From positions 1-9,488 of the forward strand of contig JAEXPB010000409.1 in NCBI GenBank assembly GCA_023438965.1: a stretch of 9,488 bases of DNA, given 5' to 3'. A model generated the notes under the pieces. It saw nothing but the letters and a program-made list of their open reading frames with translations, was not told the origin of the DNA and did no database searches. This document shows positions 1 through 5,498 of the stretch, in pieces. This stretch comes from Bacillota bacterium. GTDB lineage: Bacteria; Bacillota; Clostridia; Saccharofermentanales; UBA5734. Every line of letters starts with the position of its first letter. Position 1 is the first letter of the stretch. The translations under genes were made by a program, and so were the position numbers.

Positions 1-518
1 CCATGATAGAAATCATAAATGACCCAGCCCAGGAGCGGTTCCTGTTCGATTTTGTAAATCTCGCCGCACTGCTCCTGAATCAGCCCGGGTTGCAGGGCTA
101 GCGGGTAGCGCGGCGCCGACTGGCCGACGCCGACATCGCAGATCCAAGTGCCTTCCGGGCATTCGGCCCGGATCACCCGGTGCCGGCGCATGGGGATGGC
201 TGTCTCGCCGCGCAGATAACGGCCCATGTAGGTGGTCACGGTGTAACCCAGGTCGCGCAGCAAACCGGCAAAAACGCCGTTCAGCTCGAAGCAATAACCG
301 CCGCGGCGATGTTCGACGATCTTGCCATACTGGTCCGTCCAGGCGGTCGGGAGCGGAACACCAAGCAGAATGTCCAGGTTTTCATACGGGATATGGGTGA
401 CATGGGCATACTGCAGCTGGTGCAGCAGCTGGCCGGTGCAGGCCAGGCTGCCGGCAGTCTCGGGCAGGTCCAGCCTCCGAAGGTATTGGTTGATGCGATC
501 AGTCTGTTCGGCAGTCAT
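1..518 (-). CDS. nat: Arylamine N-acetyltransferase, C-terminus cut by window edge
   Basis: Cytosolic enzyme that by family transfers the acetyl group of acetyl-CoA to arylamines, arylhydrazines or related amines through an acetyl-cysteine intermediate. Reading the minus strand from an ATG at 518 gives 172 codons with no stop before base 1; family members are about 260-280 residues, so roughly the last third is missing. The diagnostic active-site motif RGGYCFELN is at residues 72-80 with catalytic Cys76. His113 (in RRHRVI) and Asp128 (in CDVGVG) complete the Cys-His-Asp triad, so it looks functional. The ATG is preceded by AAGGAG (527-532) with an 8-nt spacer, which fixes the start. It lies 51 bp downstream of the MFS transporter gene on the same strand with no visible terminator between, so the two are probably co-transcribed. 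The amine substrate is unknown. Family call very sure; role in detoxification is inference. Confidence 0.93.
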   Translation of the reverse strand, partial: MTAEQTDRINQYLRRLDLPETAGSLACTGQLLHQLQYAHVTHIPYENLDILLGVPLPTAWTDQYGKIVEHRRGGYCFELNGVFAGLLRDLGYTVTTYMGRYLRGETAIPMRRHRVIRAECPEGTWICDVGVGQSAPRYPLALQPGLIQEQCGEIYKIEQEPLLGWVIYDFYH

Positions 519-569
519 CGCGGGTTCTCCTTCCCAAGGCCGGCGGGGTAGTTGGCAGCCGCCGCGAAG

Positions 570-1880
570 TCAATACTGCATCGGCTCTTTGGCGGTGACA
601 CGCCGCACAACCAGCAGGATCAGCAAACCGATGATCAGGAACGCGATGATTGACCCGATCGCCCAGAGCAGGCCATATTGTTCGGATTGAACCGCGGCAA
701 AGCCATGGTTGACATACCAGTTGTTGGCCCGGTAGGAAATAGTGCCAAAGACCAGCGGTCCGATGAAGGTCGACGTACGGCCGGCTACGGAGAGGAAGCC
801 GTAGAATTCGGCAGTCTGGGTCGCCGGGGCCAGTTGGCTGACCATCGTGCGGCTGACCGCCTGGGCGCCGGAGAGCGAAAAGCCGGCGATAAAGCCGATC
901 ACATAGAACCAGGGCAGGTTCTTGATGAACAGCAGGCCAGTGATCGCGGCAATCAGGATCAGCAGCGACAGGATGATCGCTTCCTTGCTGCTCTGACGGT
1001 CGGATATGCGGCCGAAGAGCAGAGCGCCGAATGTACCGGAAATCTGGATCAGGATGACAAAGATGATCAACTGGGTCTGCTGCATGCCGAACAGCGTGGC
1101 GCCGATGATCGCGGCAAAATCCATCAGCATCATGATGCCGTCATTGTAGATCAGGAAGGCCAGCATGTATTTGATGAATTCCTGGTAATTCTTGACCGAG
1201 CGGAAGGTTTGCATCAGCTTTCGGAATCCCAGGCTGATCGTGTTGGTGCCGGCCGGAACCGGTTCGGCATCATGCCGCTCCTCGACCCAGAGGAAAGTCG
1301 GCGCGGCGGAAAGCAAATAGAAGACCGCGGTAATCAGGAAGGCGACCCGGATCATTTCATTGCCGATGAGCTGGATCGGCGCCAGCACCAGCAGCAGGGC
1401 CACAATGCCGCCGATCATGCCGACAGCCCATCCTTTGCCGGAAACAAAGCCAATGGATTCCGGCGTCGAAACGTCGGTCAGCAGGGCGTCATAAAAAACC
1501 TGCGCCGCCCGATAGCCGATTTCGGCCAGGACGAAAAAGAGGAGGCCGGTAAAGACATCGCCTATGCCGACGAAAAAAAGCAGGGCGGTAAAGACGACGG
1601 ACAGCACCGTGAAGATCAGCAGGAATTTCTTCTTCGATTTGGTGAAATCGGCGATCGTGCCCAGGATCGGCGAAATGACCGCCACGATCACGGCAGCTGC
1701 GCCGACGGACAAGCCCCACAGCCGGGTACCCTCGGCACCGCCGACAACGACGTTTTTAAAATAGGCGGAATAGACGGCCAGCAGAACCACCGACGCGTAG
1801 GCGGAATTGCCAAAATCGTAGAAATACCAGGACCAGCGGGACCTTCGGGTTGCTTTGTCGGCTGTGCGATCCAAATTCAT
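570..1880 (-). CDS. MFS transporter, UMF1 (Atg22-like) family
   Basis: Predicted 436-residue inner-membrane transporter with about 12 hydrophobic segments. The N-terminal signature WYFYDFGNSAYAS (residues 18-30) is typical of the UMF1/Atg22 group, whose eukaryotic relatives export amino acids from the vacuole; bacterial substrates are largely unknown. The first half has the MFS loop GTIADFTKSKKK (74-85), and the second half has the matching loop GRISDRQSSK (290-299). A conserved-looking YNDG sits near residue 245. The frame stays open to an ATG at 1994, but I chose the ATG at 1880. It has AAGGAG (1887-1892) six bases upstream, the following residues begin the family's usual N-terminus, and a good promoter (1954-1982) lies inside the longer version. 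It is followed after 51 bp by the N-acetyltransferase gene. Export of a xenobiotic or an acetylated amine would fit this pairing but is inference. Confidence 0.9.
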   Translation of the reverse strand: MNLDRTADKATRRSRWSWYFYDFGNSAYASVVLLAVYSAYFKNVVVGGAEGTRLWGLSVGAAAVIVAVISPILGTIADFTKSKKKFLLIFTVLSVVFTALLFFVGIGDVFTGLLFFVLAEIGYRAAQVFYDALLTDVSTPESIGFVSGKGWAVGMIGGIVALLLVLAPIQLIGNEMIRVAFLITAVFYLLSAAPTFLWVEERHDAEPVPAGTNTISLGFRKLMQTFRSVKNYQEFIKYMLAFLIYNDGIMMLMDFAAIIGATLFGMQQTQLIIFVILIQISGTFGALLFGRISDRQSSKEAIILSLLILIAAITGLLFIKNLPWFYVIGFIAGFSLSGAQAVSRTMVSQLAPATQTAEFYGFLSVAGRTSTFIGPLVFGTISYRANNWYVNHGFAAVQSEQYGLLWAIGSIIAFLIIGLLILLVVRRVTAKEPMQY

Positions 1881-1953
1881 AGCTGTCTCCTTGCCTGGTC
1901 CGGCCATCCAAAGCAGCTCGGCCCAGCGGCGAAAATGCCTCGATACGCGTTCT

Positions 1954-1982
1954 ATTTTACCGTCCCGGCCGGGAGATATCAA
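1954..1982 (-). promoter_or_regulatory. Sigma-70-type promoter for the MFS transporter
   Basis: On the minus strand TTGATA (1982-1977, five of six matches to TTGACA) is followed by exactly 17 bases and then TAAAAT (1959-1954, five of six matches to TATAAT). Transcription would start near 1947, giving a leader of about 67 nt before the ATG at 1880. The spacer contains a perfect 12-bp palindrome, TCCCGGCCGGGA (1963-1974), which could be an operator, although CCGG is very common throughout this window. The remainder of the 241-bp gap between the ATL stop and the transporter start (1881-2121) shows no gene and no convincing terminator. Confidence 0.6.
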
Positions 1983-2121
1983 GGATGCCGGCATAATGTT
2001 TCCAACGGTGCCACATTTTGCTCGGGGTGATTGACAAGGCGGCCGGTCCGTGGCCGAGATCCCCGCCCTGCTGCGGCAATGCCGCGCCAGTATCGAAGGT
2101 ATTTTGCCGGCAGCCTGAAAT

Positions 2122-2427
2122 TCACCACAGGCAGCTTTTCAGGTCGACATGTTCGTTGGCCAGGAAAATCACGCCCTCCGCCTCCAATAACCGACGTTGC
2201 CGGCCGGCGCCGAAAGCCCAGTCCGGGGCCAGGCGCCCCGCCCGGTTGACGACCCGGTGGGTGGGAATGTCCAGGTATTCCGGCGTGTTGCGCAGCGCCT
2301 CGCCGACGCGGCGGGCCGCGTAGGGCTGGCCCAGCATGGCGGCCAGCTGGCCATAGGTGGCTACCTTGCCGGCGGGGATCCGGGCGGTGAGCCGGTAAAC
2401 CTCGCTGTAGAAATCATCCTTCTGCAC
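2122..2427 (-). CDS. Alkyltransferase-like (ATL) protein, MGMT family, acceptor Cys replaced by Thr
   Basis: Small 101-residue protein matching the DNA-binding/alkyl-acceptor domain of O6-methylguanine-DNA methyltransferases. Visible family features are the helix-turn-helix start VATYGQLAAML (residues 22-32, with Tyr25), the region of the arginine finger in ARRVGEAL (38-45), and the active-site loop IPTHRVVNRAG (54-64). In true methyltransferases this loop reads PCHRV; here Thr56 stands where the acceptor cysteine would be. ATL proteins also lack the cysteine, usually having Trp or Ala, and instead bind O6-alkylguanine and hand it to nucleotide excision repair. That role is expected but not shown. 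I chose a GTG start at 2427 because GGGAGG (2436-2441) lies 8 nt upstream and the length suits ATLs. The frame stays open to 2559, but that extension lies within the regulator gene. It overlaps the end of the araC-type gene by 14 bp, so translation is probably coupled. Confidence 0.85.
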   Translation of the reverse strand: MQKDDFYSEVYRLTARIPAGKVATYGQLAAMLGQPYAARRVGEALRNTPEYLDIPTHRVVNRAGRLAPDWAFGAGRQRRLLEAEGVIFLANEHVDLKSCLW

Positions 2428-3325
2428 GGGCAATACCTCCCGATATTGTACCGGCCCCGGCTTCCTGACCGGCCACGGCGGCCAACGACCGGACATACTG
2501 CCGGGGTGACAGGCCTCGCCGGCTGCGGAAAAGGCGGCTGAAATACAGTTGGTCTTCATAGCCGACCATTTGGGCGATCTGTTTCAGGGACAGGTTGGTT
2601 TTCATCATCAGGTCGGCAGCCATGCGCAAGCGCAGCCCGACAATGAATTCATACGGTGAAACGCCCATGATCTGCCGGAAGAGGGCGCCATAACGGCTGG
2701 GGCTGCGATGCTCCATGGCCGCCAGCTGGGCAAGGCTGATTGGTTGGCTGTAGTGGTGATGGATATATTCCAGCGAGGCTTTGATCTGGCCGGTGACCTG
2801 ATTGTGCCGCGAGCGGGCCAATTCATCCAGGCTCCGCCGGATCAGGACCAGGATGTTCGCCAATTGGGCAGCCGCAGCCAGTTCAAAGCAAGAGTCGCGG
2901 CTGAGGTAGTTCTGAAACAGTTCATGGAATATTTCCGTCATTTCCTGGCGCGGCCCGGCATAATAGCTGCCGGCAGCTTCCAGGCCGCACCCGCGCAGAA
3001 CTGCCGGCACGCCGTAGCCGGTAAAGTGGATCCAGTAATATGTCATGGTGCCGGCGTCGTTTTTAGCATACCAGGTGGCATCGCCGGGATGAAAAAGAAC
3101 CGCATGACCGGGCTGCAAAGTTTGCCGGCGACCATCCAGCAGCACATCCAGCTGGCCCTGGTCCAGATACATCAGATAATAATCCTGGCGTCCGGACGGC
3201 CGGTTGGTGACGAAAGGGCGGTCGATATTGAAAACGCCGGTACAGTTGACCACCAGGTAACGGTCGTTTTCCGCCTTGTCGCAGCCGGTGTTGTCCAACA
3301 AACGATAATAGGATTGGTTATCCAT
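2414..3325 (-). CDS. AraC-family transcriptional regulator with cupin-type ligand domain
   Basis: Transcription factor of 303 residues. The N-terminal half (about 20-105) looks like the AraC_binding cupin barrel, with LMYLDQGQLDVLLDGRRQTLQPGHAVLFHPGD typifying the 'hearth' strands (residues 51-82). The C-terminal part (about 178-282) is a double helix-turn-helix: first HTH around ISLAQLAAMEHRSPSRYGALF (196-216), second around LSLKQIAQMVGYEDQLYFSRLF (245-266), ending with the conserved GLSPRQYVR (271-279). Start ATG at 3325 has AAAGGA (3335-3340) 9 nt upstream. It is transcribed away from the isomerase/Gfo-Idh operon, the usual layout of a local activator, and its own promoter lies in the shared gap. 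The ATL gene overlaps its last codons. The last 18 or so residues, rich in Gly and Ala, extend past the usual end of the domain and double as the ATL ribosome binding region. Ligand unknown; a sugar is inferred from the neighbours. Confidence 0.93.
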   Translation of the reverse strand: MDNQSYYRLLDNTGCDKAENDRYLVVNCTGVFNIDRPFVTNRPSGRQDYYLMYLDQGQLDVLLDGRRQTLQPGHAVLFHPGDATWYAKNDAGTMTYYWIHFTGYGVPAVLRGCGLEAAGSYYAGPRQEMTEIFHELFQNYLSRDSCFELAAAAQLANILVLIRRSLDELARSRHNQVTGQIKASLEYIHHHYSQPISLAQLAAMEHRSPSRYGALFRQIMGVSPYEFIVGLRLRMAADLMMKTNLSLKQIAQMVGYEDQLYFSRLFRSRRGLSPRQYVRSLAAVAGQEAGAGTISGGIARAEG

Positions 3326-3367
3326 GCTTGCCTGTCCTTTCCGGCCGTCGCAGGATATTTCCCATTC

Positions 3368-3397
3368 ATTATGGCATCGCGGCAGCTGTTTTGTCCA
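3368..3397 (-). promoter_or_regulatory. Promoter of the araC-type regulator gene
   Basis: On the minus strand TGGACA (3397-3392, five of six matches to TTGACA), an 18-base spacer and CATAAT (3373-3368, five of six) form a good sigma-70 promoter. Start of transcription would be near 3361, leaving a leader of about 36 nt before the ATG at 3325. One arm of a perfect 8-bp inverted repeat (3379-3386) falls inside the spacer, which would suit repression of this promoter by its own product. Confidence 0.55.
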
Positions 3398-3435
3398 TAT
3401 TTACAATTTATCTCTGCATAGCCTGGCGCTGCCGC
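3379..3435. repeat. 8-bp inverted repeat spanning the divergent promoters (possible operator pair)
   Basis: GCGGCAGC at 3379-3386 and its perfect reverse complement GCTGCCGC at 3428-3435 lie 49 bp apart centre to centre. The left arm is within the regulator's -35/-10 spacer and the right arm ends five bases before the operon's TATAAT. The placement is suggestive of a regulator bridging both promoters, but an 8-bp match in a GC-rich stretch of this length can arise by chance. Confidence 0.3.
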
Positions 3436-3440
3436 TGGCT

Positions 3441-3446
3441 TATAAT
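3441..3446 (+). promoter_or_regulatory. -10 element of the isomerase/Gfo-Idh operon promoter
   Basis: A perfect TATAAT lies 38 bases before the isomerase ATG. No hexamer at the 16-18 bp position upstream resembles TTGACA (the bases around 3418-3423 read ATAGCC). A consensus -10 with a poor -35 is typical of promoters that need an activator, and the divergent AraC-type protein is the obvious candidate. Transcription would start near 3453; the ribosome binding site GGGAGG follows at 3470-3475. Confidence 0.55.
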
Positions 3447-3484
3447 GGAAACAGAATGCTGGTGCATGCGGGAGGTTCATCGTC

Positions 3485-4312
3485 ATGGACAAGTCCATTA
3501 ACGCCTGGTCCGTGCCCAACCCGGTTTCCTGGGAGAAAATGTTTGAATCGGTGGCTCAGGCCGGTTTCGCGACCATTGAATTGAATATCGATCGGGACGG
3601 CGCATCCGCCCATAGTATCCCCCTGGCTGATGATCCGGCCCTTTACCGGCAGATCCGCAGCCTAGGCGCGCAATTCCAGTTGCCGGTCTGCAGTGTTTCC
3701 ACTTCGCTTTACGGCGCCGCCCTTGGCTCGCGCCTGGTCGCTGAACGCCGCCGGGGACAGGATCTGCTGCGCCGTCAGCTGGCTTGCGCTCGGGAACTCG
3801 GCGCCAGGGACATCCTGGTCGTGCCGGGCGGTATCGAGCCGGGGACCGCACCCGCCGAGGCCTATGCGCTGGTTGCCGATACGCTGGGCGAACTGTTGCC
3901 GGAAATCGAAGCTTCCGGCATCCGGGTCGGTTTCGAGAATGTCTGGAACAGCTTTTTCCTGACTGCCCGCGAGATGGCTGATTTCATTGATCAATTCCAG
4001 TGCCCGGCCATCGGCGCGTACTTTGATGTCGGCAATGTGGCGGCATTCGCATATCCCGAGCATTGGATCGACACCCTGGGCCAACGGATCTTCCATATCC
4101 ATGTCAAGGATTTCCGGCGTTCGCATTGGTTTGCCGGCACATTCGTCAACCTGCTTGAAGGCAGTATTGACTGGCCGGCGGTAGCCAGGGCGCTCAATCG
4201 CATCGGCTACCGGGGCAGCCTGACGGCTGAGCTGAGTCCGCTGCCGGACTGCCCGGAGCTGCTATACCATATGACAGCCGAAGCATTGGATTATATCATC
4301 GCCCAGGCTTGA
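3485..4312 (+). CDS. Sugar phosphate isomerase/epimerase (xylose-isomerase-like TIM barrel)
   Basis: Cytosolic 275-residue protein of the AP-endonuclease-2/xylose-isomerase-like TIM barrel family, which includes hydroxypyruvate isomerase, IolE/IolI and ribulose- or tagatose-type 3-epimerases. Divalent-metal ligands expected in this fold are recognisable at Glu151 (GFENVWN), Asp181 (YFDVGN), His206 (HIHVKDF) and Glu249 (LTAELS), so the metal site looks complete. Beta-strand 1 to 3 motifs are ATIELNI (29-35), LPVCSVSTS (66-74) and ILVVPGG (110-116). Start ATG 3485 is preceded by GGGAGG (3470-3475) with 9 nt spacing. It is the first gene of a two-gene operon; the Gfo/Idh dehydrogenase follows after 40 bp. 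In such pairs the dehydrogenase typically makes a keto-sugar or keto-inositol and the barrel protein isomerises, dehydrates or cleaves it. The exact reaction cannot be assigned from sequence alone. Confidence 0.9.
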   Translation: MDKSINAWSVPNPVSWEKMFESVAQAGFATIELNIDRDGASAHSIPLADDPALYRQIRSLGAQFQLPVCSVSTSLYGAALGSRLVAERRRGQDLLRRQLACARELGARDILVVPGGIEPGTAPAEAYALVADTLGELLPEIEASGIRVGFENVWNSFFLTAREMADFIDQFQCPAIGAYFDVGNVAAFAYPEHWIDTLGQRIFHIHVKDFRRSHWFAGTFVNLLEGSIDWPAVARALNRIGYRGSLTAELSPLPDCPELLYHMTAEALDYIIAQA

Positions 4313-4352
4313 GCCGGGCACCCGTAACCAAGCGGATTACAAGGAGGCAGGT

Positions 4353-5402
4353 ATGAAAAAATTAGCCATGATCGGATGCGGCGGCATCGGCAGTTATCAC
4401 CTGGAGCATTTTCTGGCCTACAAGGATGTCCGGCTGGCCGGTTTCTGCGATTTGATTCCGGCCCGGGCGGCTGGTTTTGCCCAGAAAGCCGACGGGCTGG
4501 CTTTCACCGATTATCGGAAAATGTTCGACGAGGTCCGGCCGGACTTGGTTTTCATCTGCATTCCGCCGACGGCGCACGGCGCCATCGAGTTGGAAGCGGT
4601 ACAACGCGGCATCCCCTTCTTCGTCGAAAAACCGGTCGCGCTGGACCTGGATCTGGCCCGCCGGATCCGCGACGCGGCTGCTGCGGCCAAACTCATCACC
4701 GCCACCGGCTTCCAGTGCCGCTACAGCAATCTGGTCCAGCCGACGATCGAATTCATCCGGGATCATGAAATCATATATATCAGCTGCGCGCGCATCGGCG
4801 GCATCCCGGGCGTCGACTGGTGGGCCAATCGCAAAACCTCCGGCGGCCAGATCGTCGAACAAACCATTCATCAGTTCGATTTGATCCGCTATGTCTACGG
4901 CGAGCCGGACACCGTCTTCACACTGGGCGCGCGCGGTTTCAACACCGGCCATCCAGGCTACGACACGGAGGACCTTTCCGTCACCGCCGTACGCTTTCAG
5001 AGCGGCGCGCTCGCCGCGATCTCTACCGGCTGCTATGCCACGAAAGGCGTGGCCTTCGACAGCAAGATCACCTTTGGCGCCCGCGATAGCCGGCTGGACC
5101 ACTACATCCTGCATCAAATCGGCCTGTACGGCGTGCAGCCGGATCAAAACCGGGATGCGAACAGCAATCTGGTTATCCGGGGCGACGGCACCCTGAGCGC
5201 CAGCACCGATGCCGGCTATTTCCTGAAAGATGACGGCCAGGCCGGCATCGACTGTGACCGGACCTTTGTCGACGCTGTCCTGAGCGGCGACGGGTCGCGT
5301 ATCCGGTCGCCCTATGCGGACGCCGTTCGCTCGCTGGCTTTCACCCTGGCCTGCAACCAGTCGATGGACACCGGGCTGCCGGTGCAGGTGGCCCGGGAGT
5401 AA
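4353..5402 (+). CDS. Gfo/Idh/MocA-family NAD(P)-dependent oxidoreductase
   Basis: Cytosolic 349-residue dehydrogenase acting by family on a sugar, inositol or glycoside hydroxyl using NAD(P). The N-terminal Rossmann fold begins at once with the dinucleotide-binding motif GCGGIGSYH (residues 8-16); VFICIPPTAH (66-75) and the hallmark EKP (92-94, in FFVEKPVALD) follow. The C-terminal alpha/beta domain carries GGQIVEQTIHQFDLIRYVYG (164-183), in which His173 and Asp176 match the usual catalytic HxxD pair. Length is normal for the family. The ATG at 4353 has a near-perfect AAGGAGG (4341-4347) five bases upstream, stronger than that of the isomerase gene before it. No signal peptide is seen. No intrinsic terminator is visible before the ABC-F promoter region, so some transcripts may read through. 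Candidate reactions include inositol 2-dehydrogenation or 3-oxidation of a glycoside; the sequence does not choose between them. Confidence 0.93.
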   Translation: MKKLAMIGCGGIGSYHLEHFLAYKDVRLAGFCDLIPARAAGFAQKADGLAFTDYRKMFDEVRPDLVFICIPPTAHGAIELEAVQRGIPFFVEKPVALDLDLARRIRDAAAAAKLITATGFQCRYSNLVQPTIEFIRDHEIIYISCARIGGIPGVDWWANRKTSGGQIVEQTIHQFDLIRYVYGEPDTVFTLGARGFNTGHPGYDTEDLSVTAVRFQSGALAAISTGCYATKGVAFDSKITFGARDSRLDHYILHQIGLYGVQPDQNRDANSNLVIRGDGTLSASTDAGYFLKDDGQAGIDCDRTFVDAVLSGDGSRIRSPYADAVRSLAFTLACNQSMDTGLPVQVARE

Positions 5403-5433
5403 TAATTTGCGTGCATTTTACTGCCAAATCGGC

Positions 5434-5439
5434 TATAAT
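5434..5439 (+). promoter_or_regulatory. -10 element for the ABC-F gene
   Basis: A perfect TATAAT in the 96-bp gap before the ABC-F gene. The -35 position is poor (GTGCAT at 17-bp spacing). Predicted start of transcription is near 5446, giving a leader of about 53 nt before the TTG start. A 15-nt palindrome begins two or three bases downstream of that start. Confidence 0.5.
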
Positions 5440-5447
5440 GGCCTTTC

Positions 5448-5462
5448 CGTGTCCTGGACACG
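5448..5462. promoter_or_regulatory. 15-nt palindrome just after the ABC-F transcription start
   Basis: CGTGTCC (5448-5454), one central T, then GGACACG (5456-5462): a perfect 7-bp inverted repeat. It lies at about +3 to +17 relative to the predicted start, a common place for a repressor operator. In RNA it could also form a short hairpin by opening the central pairs into a loop. No regulator gene lies beside it, and I do not recognise the site. Confidence 0.4.
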
Positions 5463-5498
5463 AGGAATTGCCTTACCCGATTTGGAGGATAAAGTACT

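Larger units (their letters stand above)
5424..5485 (+). repeat. 9-bp inverted repeat flanking the ABC-F leader and touching its ribosome binding site
   Basis: CCAAATCGG (5424-5432) and CCGATTTGG (5477-5485) are perfect reverse complements enclosing the -10 box and the 15-nt palindrome. The right arm includes the first two bases of the GGAGG ribosome binding site (5484-5488). The left arm lies upstream of the predicted start of transcription, so only RNA reading through from the isomerase/Gfo-Idh operon would contain both arms. Confidence 0.45.

Noticed and set aside
678..2030. 450-codon open frame on the plus strand opposite the transporter gene
   Set aside because: Its translation is a low-complexity string rich in Asp, Gln, Gly and Arg with no recognisable domain, and it is exactly antisense to a clear membrane protein. 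Long antisense frames are expected in GC-rich genes with biased third positions.
2073..2085. 13-nt palindrome GCGGCA-A-TGCCGC about 40 bp after the ATL stop, considered as a terminator
   Set aside because: No run of T follows on either strand, so it is not an intrinsic terminator. Short GC palindromes are common in this sequence.
2114..2143. CCTGAAA / TTTCAGG inverted repeat at the end of the ATL gene, considered as a terminator
   Set aside because: Seven weak base pairs around a 16-nt loop, partly inside the coding region and without a T-tract on the minus strand.
2428..2559. N-terminal extension of the ATL protein from an ATG at 2559
   Set aside because: The extra 44 residues lie wholly inside the regulator's HTH coding region and match no family member. 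The GTG at 2427 has a well-spaced GGGAGG.
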